Positions 18,087-25,943 of a stretch of DNA of 64,000 nucleotides are shown here, piece after piece; positions within the stretch are counted from its first letter, which is position 1; every line of letters begins with the position of its first letter. Origin of the DNA: Hymenobacter puniceus (GTDB taxonomy: Bacteria > Bacteroidota > Bacteroidia > Cytophagales > Hymenobacteraceae); assembly GCF_014333525.1 (NCBI RefSeq), contig NZ_JACSCX010000006.1, positions 1 to 64,000 on the forward strand. Direction: 5' to 3'. The notes beneath the pieces were generated by a model. That model saw only the letters and a list, made by a program, of their open reading frames with translations. It had not been told where the DNA came from and did not search any database. Position numbers and translations under genes: made by a program.

Positions 18087-19904
18087 ATGCGTAGTGTCTT
18101 CTCTTCTTTTTTTCTGCTGCTGGCGCTGCTGTGGCTGCCCTCTGGAGGGCAGGCGCAGCAGCGTCCGGCGTCAGCTGCCCCGGCTCCGGCCGACGAAATA
18201 AAGCCGCGCAAGCTGAGCCGCAAAGAGCGCAAGGAACTGGCGCGGCGGGCCGCGCTGGACGCCGCCGGCCGCCAGCGCCAGATGACGGAGCGCGACCGGG
18301 AAATGAGCGAATCGTTCTTTGTGGACGGCGTGAAGTATGTGCTGCTCGAAGACTACAATAAAGCGCTGGAGCGGCTGCTGAAGGCGTATGCCCTGAACCC
18401 GACCAACGCGGCCATCAGCTACAAAATAGCCGAAACCAACCTGCTGAGCGGCAACCTCAAGGACGCCACTAATTTCGCGCAGGCCGCCGTTCGGCTCGAC
18501 TCCAAAAACCCCTATTACTACCTGCTGCTGGCCCAGGCCTACGCCTCGCAGAAGCAGTACGACCAGGCCACCAAAGTCTACGCGCAACTGATTCAGGACG
18601 TGCCGGATTCTGGCTACTACCTGTTCAACTTGGCCGACCTATACTTGGCGCAAGGCAAGCTCGATGAGGCATTGGCCACGCTGGAGCGAGCCGAAAAGCA
18701 GTTTGGGCCGCTGGATGAGGTGTCGTTCAAGAAGCAGCAGATTTACCTCAAGCAGAACAACCTCGACAAAGCCCTGAAGGAAGGCGAGGTGCTGATTGCG
18801 GCCAACCCCGACGAAATCCGGTACGTGCTGGCCCAGGCCGAAATGTACGCCGCCAACAACCGCCTGCCTGACGCCGTGCGCGTAGCCGAGCAGGCGTTGC
18901 GCACCGACCCCGAAAACCCGCAGGCCCACATGATTCTGGCCGACGTGTACCGGCAGCAAGGCAACACCCCCGAGTCGGAAAAGCAGATTAAGCGGGCGTT
19001 TGAAAGCGCTGCGCTGGACATCGACGATAAGGTGCGGGTGCTAGTGGACTACATCAAACAGCTGCCCAACCCCAAAATCGAGCAGACGGCGCTGGATCTG
19101 GCGGCCATTACGGTGCGCGTGCACCCCAAGGAAGCCAAGGCCTACTCCGTAGCCGGCGACATCCAGACCATTACCAACCGCAAGGAGCAGGCCCGCAACA
19201 CCTACTTACAAGCCATCCGGCTCGACAACTCCCGCTACCAAATCTGGCAGCAGGTGGTACTCATTGATGCCGAGCTAAACCAAACCGACTCACTGCTGCG
19301 GCACTCCGAAAAGGCGCTGGAGCTCTTCCCGAACCAGGCGCCGCTGTGGTTCTACAATGGCGTAGGCTACATGCTGGCCAAGCAGCCAGCCAAGGGCGTA
19401 AAGGCGCTGGAATACGGCCGCAAGCTGGCCACCGACAACCCGGAGCTGCTCGCGCAGTTCGACACCCAGCTCGGCGACGCTTACCACGAGTTGAAGGAGT
19501 ACAGCAAGTCCGACGCGGCCTATGAGGCGGCGTTGGTTTTTGATGCCAACAACGCGCAGGCGCTCAACAACTACAGCTACTTCCTATCGGTGCGGGGCGA
19601 GAAGCTGGACCGCGCCAAGGAAATGTCGGGCAAGCTGGTAAAGCAGTTTCCCGACAACGACACCTACCTCGACACCTACGCCTGGGTGCTCTACAAACAG
19701 AAAGACTACGCCGGCGCCCGCCAGTATCTGGAAAAAGCGCTGCTCACCAGCAAAGATGCCACCGTCATCGAGCACTACGGCGACGTGCTTTTCCAACTCG
19801 GCGACAAGGACAAAGCCTACGCTGAATGGCAGCGCGCCAAGCAAACTGGCGGCGCCTCTTCGCTGATTGACCGCAAAATCAAAGACAAAAAGTTGTATGA
19901 GTAA
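18087..19904 (+). CDS. Secreted tetratricopeptide-repeat protein
   Basis: This 605-residue protein has a signal peptide (MRSVFSSFFLLLALLWLPSG...QAQ, cleaved near residue 24). A basic linker (LSRKERKELARR) is followed by at least ten TPR-type helical repeats from about residue 75 to the end. Consensus pieces include YNKALERLLKAYALNPTNAA, YDQATKVYAQLIQDVPDS and KDYAGARQYLEKALLTSKDA. TPR proteins are scaffolds without catalytic activity; here it is probably periplasmic. Its stop overlaps the start of the DUF4292 lipoprotein gene by 8 nt, and that gene overlaps the EnvC-like gene. The three are probably co-translated and may act together in envelope assembly. Confidence 0.85.
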   Translation: MRSVFSSFFLLLALLWLPSGGQAQQRPASAAPAPADEIKPRKLSRKERKELARRAALDAAGRQRQMTERDREMSESFFVDGVKYVLLEDYNKALERLLKAYALNPTNAAISYKIAETNLLSGNLKDATNFAQAAVRLDSKNPYYYLLLAQAYASQKQYDQATKVYAQLIQDVPDSGYYLFNLADLYLAQGKLDEALATLERAEKQFGPLDEVSFKKQQIYLKQNNLDKALKEGEVLIAANPDEIRYVLAQAEMYAANNRLPDAVRVAEQALRTDPENPQAHMILADVYRQQGNTPESEKQIKRAFESAALDIDDKVRVLVDYIKQLPNPKIEQTALDLAAITVRVHPKEAKAYSVAGDIQTITNRKEQARNTYLQAIRLDNSRYQIWQQVVLIDAELNQTDSLLRHSEKALELFPNQAPLWFYNGVGYMLAKQPAKGVKALEYGRKLATDNPELLAQFDTQLGDAYHELKEYSKSDAAYEAALVFDANNAQALNNYSYFLSVRGEKLDRAKEMSGKLVKQFPDNDTYLDTYAWVLYKQKDYAGARQYLEKALLTSKDATVIEHYGDVLFQLGDKDKAYAEWQRAKQTGGASSLIDRKIKDKKLYE

Positions 19905-20667
19905 ACGCATTGCCATGGGCCTGTTTCTGGCCGCCGCCGTACTGGGTGGCTGCCAGCGGAAAGCCATTCCTACCAAGTCGAAGGCCGATAACCGCCCCAT
20001 GCCGGAGGCGGTGCGCGCCATGAACGTCGACTTCCGCTTTCTGTCGGCAAAAGGCAAAGCCCAGATTGATCTGCAGGGCAACCAGCAGATGGCCAACATC
20101 AACGTGCGCATCCGCAAAGACAGCGTTATCTGGATTTCGGCCTCACTGATTGGGTTCGAAGGGGTGCGCGCCTACATCACCCGCGACTCGGTGCAGGTAC
20201 TCGACAAGCTGCACCGCGAGTACTACGCCGGCGACTTTGCTTATCTGAGCCAGCGCCTGAATGTCCCCGTGAACTTCGAGATGGTGCAGGCGCTGCTACT
20301 CGGTAACTACCTGCCGCCCATCAATGCCGCTACCGAGCCCGCCGTACAAACAGAAGGCTCGGTGCAGCGCGTCAGCTACGAGCAGGCCGGGCTATTGGTG
20401 CAGCAGCTTATTGAGCTGGGCAAGGCGCGGGTGCAGCAACTCACCGTGAACGACCCGGCCACGCAAAACAAAGTCACGGTGGATTACACCGATTTCCGGG
20501 TGGTGGAGCGCACGCCGCAGTCGTTTGCGTACACCACGCAGGTGCAGATGCAGCAGGGCACTACCAAGCCTACCGCTGCCACCATCACCTACCGCACTGT
20601 CGATGTAGACAAGGAGCGGCTGCAGTTTCCGTTTTCCATTCCGAAAGGCTATGCCCGTAAGAAGTAA
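19897..20667 (+). CDS. DUF4292-type lipoprotein
   Basis: The start ATG 19897 gives a lipoprotein signal with lipobox VLGGC (Cys19), so the mature protein is lipid-anchored. The following 230 residues match the pattern of DUF4292 proteins of Bacteroidota: a beta-rich domain with FRFLSAKGKAQIDL (about 46-59) and VIWISASLIGFEGVRAYI (about 79-96). The layout recalls LolB-like outer-membrane lipoproteins, but a lipid-carrier role is only inference. It overlaps the preceding TPR gene by 8 nt and the following EnvC-like gene by 17 nt, so translation of the three is likely coupled. Confidence 0.85.
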   Translation: MSKRIAMGLFLAAAVLGGCQRKAIPTKSKADNRPMPEAVRAMNVDFRFLSAKGKAQIDLQGNQQMANINVRIRKDSVIWISASLIGFEGVRAYITRDSVQVLDKLHREYYAGDFAYLSQRLNVPVNFEMVQALLLGNYLPPINAATEPAVQTEGSVQRVSYEQAGLLVQQLIELGKARVQQLTVNDPATQNKVTVDYTDFRVVERTPQSFAYTTQVQMQQGTTKPTAATITYRTVDVDKERLQFPFSIPKGYARKK

Positions 20668-22048
20668 GCGCTGGCTGGCCGTGGCCTTGTTGCTGCTGAG
20701 CCAGCTGGCCCCGCTGGGTTTGTTTCCTGCTAGCCCGGTGCTGGCGCAGCGCAGCACGTCCTCAAAAAAGCGGCCGGCCCCCAAGTCGAAAGCCCAGTTG
20801 GAGCGGGAGCGGCGCAACACGCTGCGCCGGATTCAGGAAGCCAGCCGCATTCTGGAGCAAACCCAGCGCCAGAAGCAGGCCTCGCTGGGCCAGCTCAATG
20901 CCCTCAAGGAAAAGCTGACGGTGCAGCAGGGCGTTATTCGTAATATTTCGTCGGAGCTGCGCTACATCGAAACCGATGTGGCCCAGACTCAGACGCAGGT
21001 GCAGCAAACCCAGCAGAGCCTGCAGCAGCTGAAGGCCGAGTACGCCAAGCTGATCTACGCTGGCTCGAAAACGGCCAATAGCTACAACCGGCTGATGTTT
21101 CTGTTTGCGGCCGAGTCGTTCAACCAGTTTATGCTGCGGCTGCGCTACATCCGGCAGTATGCCGAAGTGCGCCAAGCCCAGGCTGCTCAGATTACGGGCA
21201 CGCAGCAGCGCCTCACCCAGCAGCTCACGGGCCTGAAAGTGAAAAAGCAGGAAAAAGGCCAGCTATTGAACACGCAGGTAGCCGAGAAAAACAACCTCGT
21301 GACGCTGAAAACCCAGCAGGATCAGGTGGTCACCAAGCTAAGCCAGCAGGAGCAGGGGCTGCGGCAGGAGCTAGCCGACCGCCAGCGCGCCATCAGCCGC
21401 CTCGACAACCTGATTGCGGACCGGGTGCGGGAAGAAATAGCCCGCGCCGCCCGGGTAGCGGCCGCCAAAGCCGCGGCCCGCGCTGCCGCCCGGGAGCGGG
21501 CCGAACGAGCCGCCGCCGCTGCTCCCGGCCGCACCACTCCCGAAGCCCCCAGCCGCACCTATTCCGAGCCCGCCGAGCCAGCCGCCGCCGTGCGCACTGA
21601 CCGGGTTACGCTCACGCCCGAAACGGCCGTGCTGTCGTCGTCATTTGCCGATAATCGGGGCAGTTTGCTATGGCCGGTGGCCAAGGGCTTCATCTCACAA
21701 CGATTCGGGCGCCACAACCACCCGGTGCTGAAGAACGTGGTGGTAGAAAACCGGGGCGTCGACATCCAGACCAGTGCCGGCGAGCCGGTACGCGCCATAT
21801 TCGACGGCAAGGTGCTGACGGTGGCCAGTGTGCCCGGCATGAACAACATTGTGATGATCCAGCACGGTGAGTATTTCACGGTGTATGCCAAGCTGCGCGG
21901 CGTGAGCGTGAGCGAAGGCCAAATCGTGAAAGCGCGCCAGCAGATTGGCACTGTGTATACCAGTTCAGAGGGCACATCCGAGGTTCAGTTCCAAGTGTGG
22001 CGCAACAGTTCCAACCTGAATCCTGAGAACTGGCTTGGGCGCCATTAA
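20651..22048 (+). CDS. EnvC-like murein hydrolase activator (M23/LytM domain, degenerate)
   Basis: The 465-residue protein has a signal peptide (about 1-33) and a long coiled coil rich in Gln, Glu and Lys (about 50-265). An Ala/Arg-rich linker follows, and then a C-terminal LytM/M23 domain (about 335-465). The zinc ligands of active M23 peptidases are mostly lost. The HxxxD motif reads NRGVD (Asn near 367; only Asp remains) and the HxH motif reads YAKL (about 411-414). This is the pattern of EnvC and NlpD, which lack hydrolase activity and instead activate cell-wall amidases at the division septum. It is the last of three overlapping genes. Confidence 0.88.
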   Translation: MPVRSKRWLAVALLLLSQLAPLGLFPASPVLAQRSTSSKKRPAPKSKAQLERERRNTLRRIQEASRILEQTQRQKQASLGQLNALKEKLTVQQGVIRNISSELRYIETDVAQTQTQVQQTQQSLQQLKAEYAKLIYAGSKTANSYNRLMFLFAAESFNQFMLRLRYIRQYAEVRQAQAAQITGTQQRLTQQLTGLKVKKQEKGQLLNTQVAEKNNLVTLKTQQDQVVTKLSQQEQGLRQELADRQRAISRLDNLIADRVREEIARAARVAAAKAAARAAARERAERAAAAAPGRTTPEAPSRTYSEPAEPAAAVRTDRVTLTPETAVLSSSFADNRGSLLWPVAKGFISQRFGRHNHPVLKNVVVENRGVDIQTSAGEPVRAIFDGKVLTVASVPGMNNIVMIQHGEYFTVYAKLRGVSVSEGQIVKARQQIGTVYTSSEGTSEVQFQVWRNSSNLNPENWLGRH

Positions 22049-22370
22049 GGAGGGTTGACCTTGTGCCCAACGGCAGCGCTCCTCTTATCTATGTGGTTTC
22101 CGCTACACCCATGCTTCAACAGGGGAGCTGAACAAGCATAAAAAAAACCCATACCATTGGCACGGGTCTTTCTGAGCTATGAAAACAAACTTAGCTACCA
22201 GCTTGGGGAGCTATCCAGCCACTTCATCGCAGCAGCCTGATAGCGGATTCACATTCCGGTAACATTCCGAAATATAGAAGGAGGTCTAGTAACATAACCG
22301 TATTATTCGGTGAAGGCCTGTTTTTCCCCGCCGAACTATTATTTCTGAAACATTGCCTGTTTTTCGGGCC
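22049..22370. other. Intergenic region between convergent genes
   Basis: About 320 bases holding the minus-strand terminator at 22139-22167 and otherwise no recognisable gene or RNA. It is more AT-rich than the coding parts. Confidence 0.5.
22139..22167 (-). terminator. Terminator of the GAF-LytTR gene
   Basis: On the minus strand a 9-bp stem with two G-U pairs (22147-22155 with 22159-22167) closes a 3-nt loop and is followed by eight T. It is about 200 nt beyond the stop codon of the minus-strand gene at 22371. Confidence 0.65.
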
Positions 22371-23336
22371 CTATATCAGATTCAGGCGGCTCAGCAAAAC
22401 CGCCTTATAGGAGTTGCCGATGGGGATAAGGGTGGGGATGGGCGTACGCTCCTGGCTCCGGCCAGTGTCTATCTGCACAGCATCTCCTTCAATGGCCGTA
22501 ATCCGGTCCAGGCACACAATGTATTTGCGGTGAATGCGGGCAAATTCGCGAACGGGCAGCTTAGCTTCCAGTTCCTTCATAGTGCTATACACAGTGTACC
22601 GCTCACGCGAAGTGTAAATGTTGACATAGTCGCCTAAGGCTTCCACATAGCGAATATCGTCGGTGTGTACACGCACCAATTTATGCTCCTGCTTGACAAA
22701 TATTTCGGTGCGGCTGCCTACAAACATCGACTGTGCATTGTCATTGGCCATTCTCAGCAAACCTTCCAGCTTGTGCTGCTCTTGTTCCAGCTGCTGGCGT
22801 GCCCGCCTCAGTTCCAGGTGCGACATCACCTCTTTAGCCAGAATGCGCAGTGCCTCCCGCTGCTGCTCAGTGAGCGTGCGCGGTTCGGTGTCGATGGTGC
22901 AGATAGTGCCCAACGGCATACCATCCGGAGTGAGCAGCGGCACTCCCGCATAGAAACGCACGCCCATTTCGCCAGCCACTCCAGGGTAGTTCTGGAATAC
23001 AGGGTCTAATTGCGGTTCATGTATCTCGTATACATCTTCCGCAAGCATGGCGTGCTGGCAGAACGATACATCCCGATGGTTCTCTACAACATCTATCGGC
23101 CCTGTACATGCCTTGATCCATTGCCGATCAGAATCAATCAGGGACACTAGCGAGATAGGTGTACCACAGATGTAAGCTGCCAGGCGCACCAGATTGTTGA
23201 AGGCTTCCTCGGGGGGGGTATCCAGAATGTAATAACTGCGTAGCGCTTCCATACGCTCTGCTTCCCAGGTGCTGGAAGCTACTGTACCTTTTCTACGCTT
23301 GGCAATGGACGAGGTAGCGGTATTATGCTTTTGCAT
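22371..23336 (-). CDS. GAF-LytTR transcriptional regulator
   Basis: From ATG 23336 the protein has 321 residues. The N-terminal half (about 30-185) is a GAF sensor domain with the pattern LAAYICGTPISLVSLIDSD and VSFCQHAML, as in GAF domains fused to kinases or regulators. A short helical linker rich in Gln and Glu follows (about 185-215). The C-terminal LytTR DNA-binding domain runs from about 215 to 321 and contains IRYVEALGDYVNIYT and FARIHRKYIVCLDRI. It is a one-component regulator: there is no receiver domain and no adjacent histidine kinase. The GAF ligand and target genes are unknown. An upstream alternative start at 23423 would add an unlikely hydrophobic tail. Confidence 0.9.
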   Translation of the reverse strand: MQKHNTATSSIAKRRKGTVASSTWEAERMEALRSYYILDTPPEEAFNNLVRLAAYICGTPISLVSLIDSDRQWIKACTGPIDVVENHRDVSFCQHAMLAEDVYEIHEPQLDPVFQNYPGVAGEMGVRFYAGVPLLTPDGMPLGTICTIDTEPRTLTEQQREALRILAKEVMSHLELRRARQQLEQEQHKLEGLLRMANDNAQSMFVGSRTEIFVKQEHKLVRVHTDDIRYVEALGDYVNIYTSRERYTVYSTMKELEAKLPVREFARIHRKYIVCLDRITAIEGDAVQIDTGRSQERTPIPTLIPIGNSYKAVLLSRLNLI

Positions 23337-23659
23337 AAACTGAGAGAAAAACAGTAGAACGGTAAGCGCAGGATTGTGTAAGCAACATCTTCGAAAGATA
23401 AAAGACAAATAACAGCAAACCACTGATTTTGCTCGCCGGACGCCGAGTATTATCCGTTCAAACCAGTAATTCGCCTGTTCAATGGTGTACCTGCGTACGA
23501 AGTTTGGCTAGTACTTGGATTGTTGAGCTGGACTAAGCTGCCGTGGCACCAAGCGGGCACTTTTTTTAAAATTATGGGGTACCTTTACCAATCCTGCCGC
23601 ACCTCCGTATGCGTACCTAGGTTTTCCACTTCAAAACTGAACCCTTAGGGCCCTTGTTT

Positions 23660-23911
23660 ATGCTCACTTCCATTTTGCTTCTGGCCATTGCGCCAAAAAC
23701 CATAATCTTCATCATTTTGATTCTGGTGCTTTTCTTTGGTGCCAAGCGAATTCCTGAAATGTTCCGCGGGATGGGCCAGGGCATTCGTGAATTCAAGGCA
23801 GCCTCAAAAGAGCCGCAACCTGAATACCGGGACCGTCCGGTTGCGCCGGGTGCCCCCATCAACCCTGGTACTCCCGTTACGCCTACCAACCCTAACCAGC
23901 CGCAGGCTTAA
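23660..23911 (+). CDS. tatA: Twin-arginine translocase subunit TatA/TatE family, copy 1
   Basis: TatA forms the protein-conducting part of the Tat system, which exports folded proteins. The 83-residue protein has one N-terminal transmembrane helix (about 6-26). It is followed by the hallmark FFGAKRIPEMFRGMGQGIREFKAA (about 27-50) with the Phe-Gly hinge and amphipathic helix, and then a Pro-rich tail. ATG 23660 is used; a TTG two codons upstream is possible. The second TatA-like gene starts 12 nt later, and gatA follows, so the three are likely one transcript. No tatC gene is present in the window. Confidence 0.9.
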   Translation: MLTSILLLAIAPKTIIFIILILVLFFGAKRIPEMFRGMGQGIREFKAASKEPQPEYRDRPVAPGAPINPGTPVTPTNPNQPQA

Positions 23912-23922
23912 TTCCTTAGCGC

Positions 23923-24342
23923 ATGCATACTCCTCTTTTTCTTTTTCTGGAAGGTATTGGCGGCGGCGAGATGGTGCTCGTTCTCGTCGTTATTCTGATT
24001 TTCTTTGGCGCCAACAAGATTCCTGAACTGGCCCGTGGCCTGGGCAAAGGTATCCGTGAGTTCAAAGATGCCTCGCAGGAGATTCGTAGCGAGTTTGAGA
24101 ATGCCGGTACTCAGCAGCCACAGCAGCCGTATCAGCAGCAGTTCAACCAAAACTATGCGAATCCTGCGGCCCCGGTAGCACCACAACCAGTAGCCCAGCC
24201 CCTTCCCGACGCTGCCTATGCAGCTCCAGAAGCAACTCCCGCTACTACCTATGTGCCACCTATTGCTCCACCAATGGATGGTGGCATCACGCCTCCGGTG
24301 GCCACTCCCACCGAGCGCCCTCGCCTTGACCAAATATCCTAA
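23923..24342 (+). CDS. Twin-arginine translocase subunit TatA/TatE family, copy 2 with long Q/P-rich tail
   Basis: The protein has 139 residues. Its N-terminal membrane helix contains GGGEMVLVLVVILIFFGA (about 13-30), then the TatA hinge and amphipathic helix NKIPELARGLGKGIREFKDA (31-50). The remaining 85 residues are low-complexity, rich in Gln, Pro and Ala, much longer than in ordinary TatA. The hinge and helix are nearly identical in pattern to copy 1, so this is a tandem duplication. Whether it acts as TatA, TatB or a separate partner cannot be decided from sequence, although no TatB-type acidic N-terminus is seen. It lies 7 nt before gatA. Confidence 0.85.
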   Translation: MHTPLFLFLEGIGGGEMVLVLVVILIFFGANKIPELARGLGKGIREFKDASQEIRSEFENAGTQQPQQPYQQQFNQNYANPAAPVAPQPVAQPLPDAAYAAPEATPATTYVPPIAPPMDGGITPPVATPTERPRLDQIS

Positions 24343-24349
24343 CTGATTT

Positions 24350-25792
24350 TTGAAATTGAGACGCTTTCATTCTCTCACGGAAGTTCGCAGCGAGCTGACG
24401 GCAGGCACCACCACCTGCCGTCAGCTCGTGGAGTATTATCTGGACAACATCGAGCGGCGTAACGGCCGCTTGAATGCTTTTCTGGAAGTATGGCCTGAAG
24501 AGGCCCGCGCCCAAGCCGATGCCGTAGATGCTAAGCTGGCCGCCGGTACAGCTGGCAAGCTGGCCGGCATGGTGATTGGCCTGAAGGACGTGCTGGCTTA
24601 TAAAGACCACGCACTGCAAAGCAGCAGCCACATTCTCGACGGATTTAAGTCGCTGTTCACGGCTTCGGCCGTACAACGGCTGCTCGATGAGGATGCTATT
24701 TTTATAGGCCGCCAGAATTGCGACGAGTTTGCCATGGGCGCCTCCAATGAATCGTCCTACTTCGGCCCGGTGCGCAATGCCCTGGACGAGGAGCGGGTTT
24801 CGGGCGGTTCGTCGGGTGGCTCGGCGGTGGCAGTGCAGGCTGATTTTTGCCTGGCCTCCATTGGCTCCGATACAGGTGGTTCGGTGCGGCAGCCAGCAGC
24901 ATTTTGCGGCATTGTAGGCTTCAAGCCCACGTATTCGCGTATTTCTCGCTATGGTTTGGTCGCGTATGCCTCTTCCTTCGACCAGATAGGGACGCTCACT
25001 CGCTCCGTGGAGGATGCAGCTTTGCTACTGGAAGTAATGGCTGGTGCCGACAATTTTGACAGTACCGTAAGCCAGCGTGATGTACCAGCTTACAGTGAGT
25101 TGCTGGAGCCTGCTCCACACTACCGCATTGGCTACATTCGCGACGCCGTGGAGCGCCCAGGCCTTGATAGTGAGATAAAAAACGCTCTGGAGCATACACT
25201 CAACGAATTACGTGGCCAGGGCCACGTAGTAGACGCGGTAGATTTCCCCTACCTCGACTACATGGTACCGACGTACTACATTCTGACCACCGCCGAAGCC
25301 AGCTCCAACCTGAGCCGCTTTGACGGGGTGAAGTACGGCTACCGTGCCCCCGATGCCACCGACTTGTCTTCACTGTACAAAAAAACCCGCTCCCAGGGCT
25401 TCGGTCCCGAAGTACAGCGCCGGATCCTGTTGGGTACTTTTGTGCTGTCGGCTGACTATTACGATGCTTATTACACCAAAGCACAGCAGGTGCGCCGCCT
25501 GATCAAGGATAAAACCGACGAACTGCTGCGCCAGTACGATTTCCTGCTCCTACCTACTGCTCCAACCACGGCGTTCCGTATTGGAGAAGTGAACAAGGAT
25601 ACGCTGGCCATGTACCTAGCCGATATCTTCACTGTACAGGCTTCGCTGGCGGGTGTACCAGCCGTTTCTATTCCGGCTGGTAACGATTCTGATGGCTTGC
25701 CTATTGGTCTACAGGTGATGAGTGGGGCGTTCCGTGAGGAGCATCTGCTAGCCTTTGCTAAGTCTCTGACTGAAACCCTCACGCCTGCTTAA
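24350..25792 (+). CDS. gatA: Asp-tRNA(Asn)/Glu-tRNA(Gln) amidotransferase subunit A
   Basis: GatA is the glutaminase subunit of the GatCAB complex, which converts mischarged Glu-tRNA-Gln or Asp-tRNA-Asn to the correct form. The 480-residue protein has the amidase-signature triad: Lys79 in GLKD, Ser154 in SGGSSGGS and Ser178 in DTGGSVR. The reading frame opens with TTG at 24350, then TTG at 24356; no ATG lies near, so a TTG start is inferred. The Asn-Glu-Gln-type GatB and GatC genes are not adjacent. It follows two tatA genes with 7 nt spacing and ends before a strong terminator. Confidence 0.95.
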   Translation: MKLRRFHSLTEVRSELTAGTTTCRQLVEYYLDNIERRNGRLNAFLEVWPEEARAQADAVDAKLAAGTAGKLAGMVIGLKDVLAYKDHALQSSSHILDGFKSLFTASAVQRLLDEDAIFIGRQNCDEFAMGASNESSYFGPVRNALDEERVSGGSSGGSAVAVQADFCLASIGSDTGGSVRQPAAFCGIVGFKPTYSRISRYGLVAYASSFDQIGTLTRSVEDAALLLEVMAGADNFDSTVSQRDVPAYSELLEPAPHYRIGYIRDAVERPGLDSEIKNALEHTLNELRGQGHVVDAVDFPYLDYMVPTYYILTTAEASSNLSRFDGVKYGYRAPDATDLSSLYKKTRSQGFGPEVQRRILLGTFVLSADYYDAYYTKAQQVRRLIKDKTDELLRQYDFLLLPTAPTTAFRIGEVNKDTLAMYLADIFTVQASLAGVPAVSIPAGNDSDGLPIGLQVMSGAFREEHLLAFAKSLTETLTPA

Positions 25793-25810
25793 GCCGGCAT
25801 TTTGAGAGCA

Positions 25811-25858
25811 AGCCAAAACGACGAGGTGCCAATGCGCACCCCGTCGTTTTGGCTTTTA
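25811..25858 (+). terminator. Terminator after gatA
   Basis: A 13-bp perfect stem (AGCCAAAACGACG, 25811-25823, with 25842-25854) is extended inward by 5 more pairs and followed by TTTTA. It begins 18 nt after the gatA stop codon. Confidence 0.8.
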
Positions 25859-25943
25859 TCTGGAAGTTATACTTGCAGTCAGTATATTTAACCCAATTTG
25901 AATCAGGGCTTTTCGTTTTTTTCACGATGACCCAGGCGAAGAA

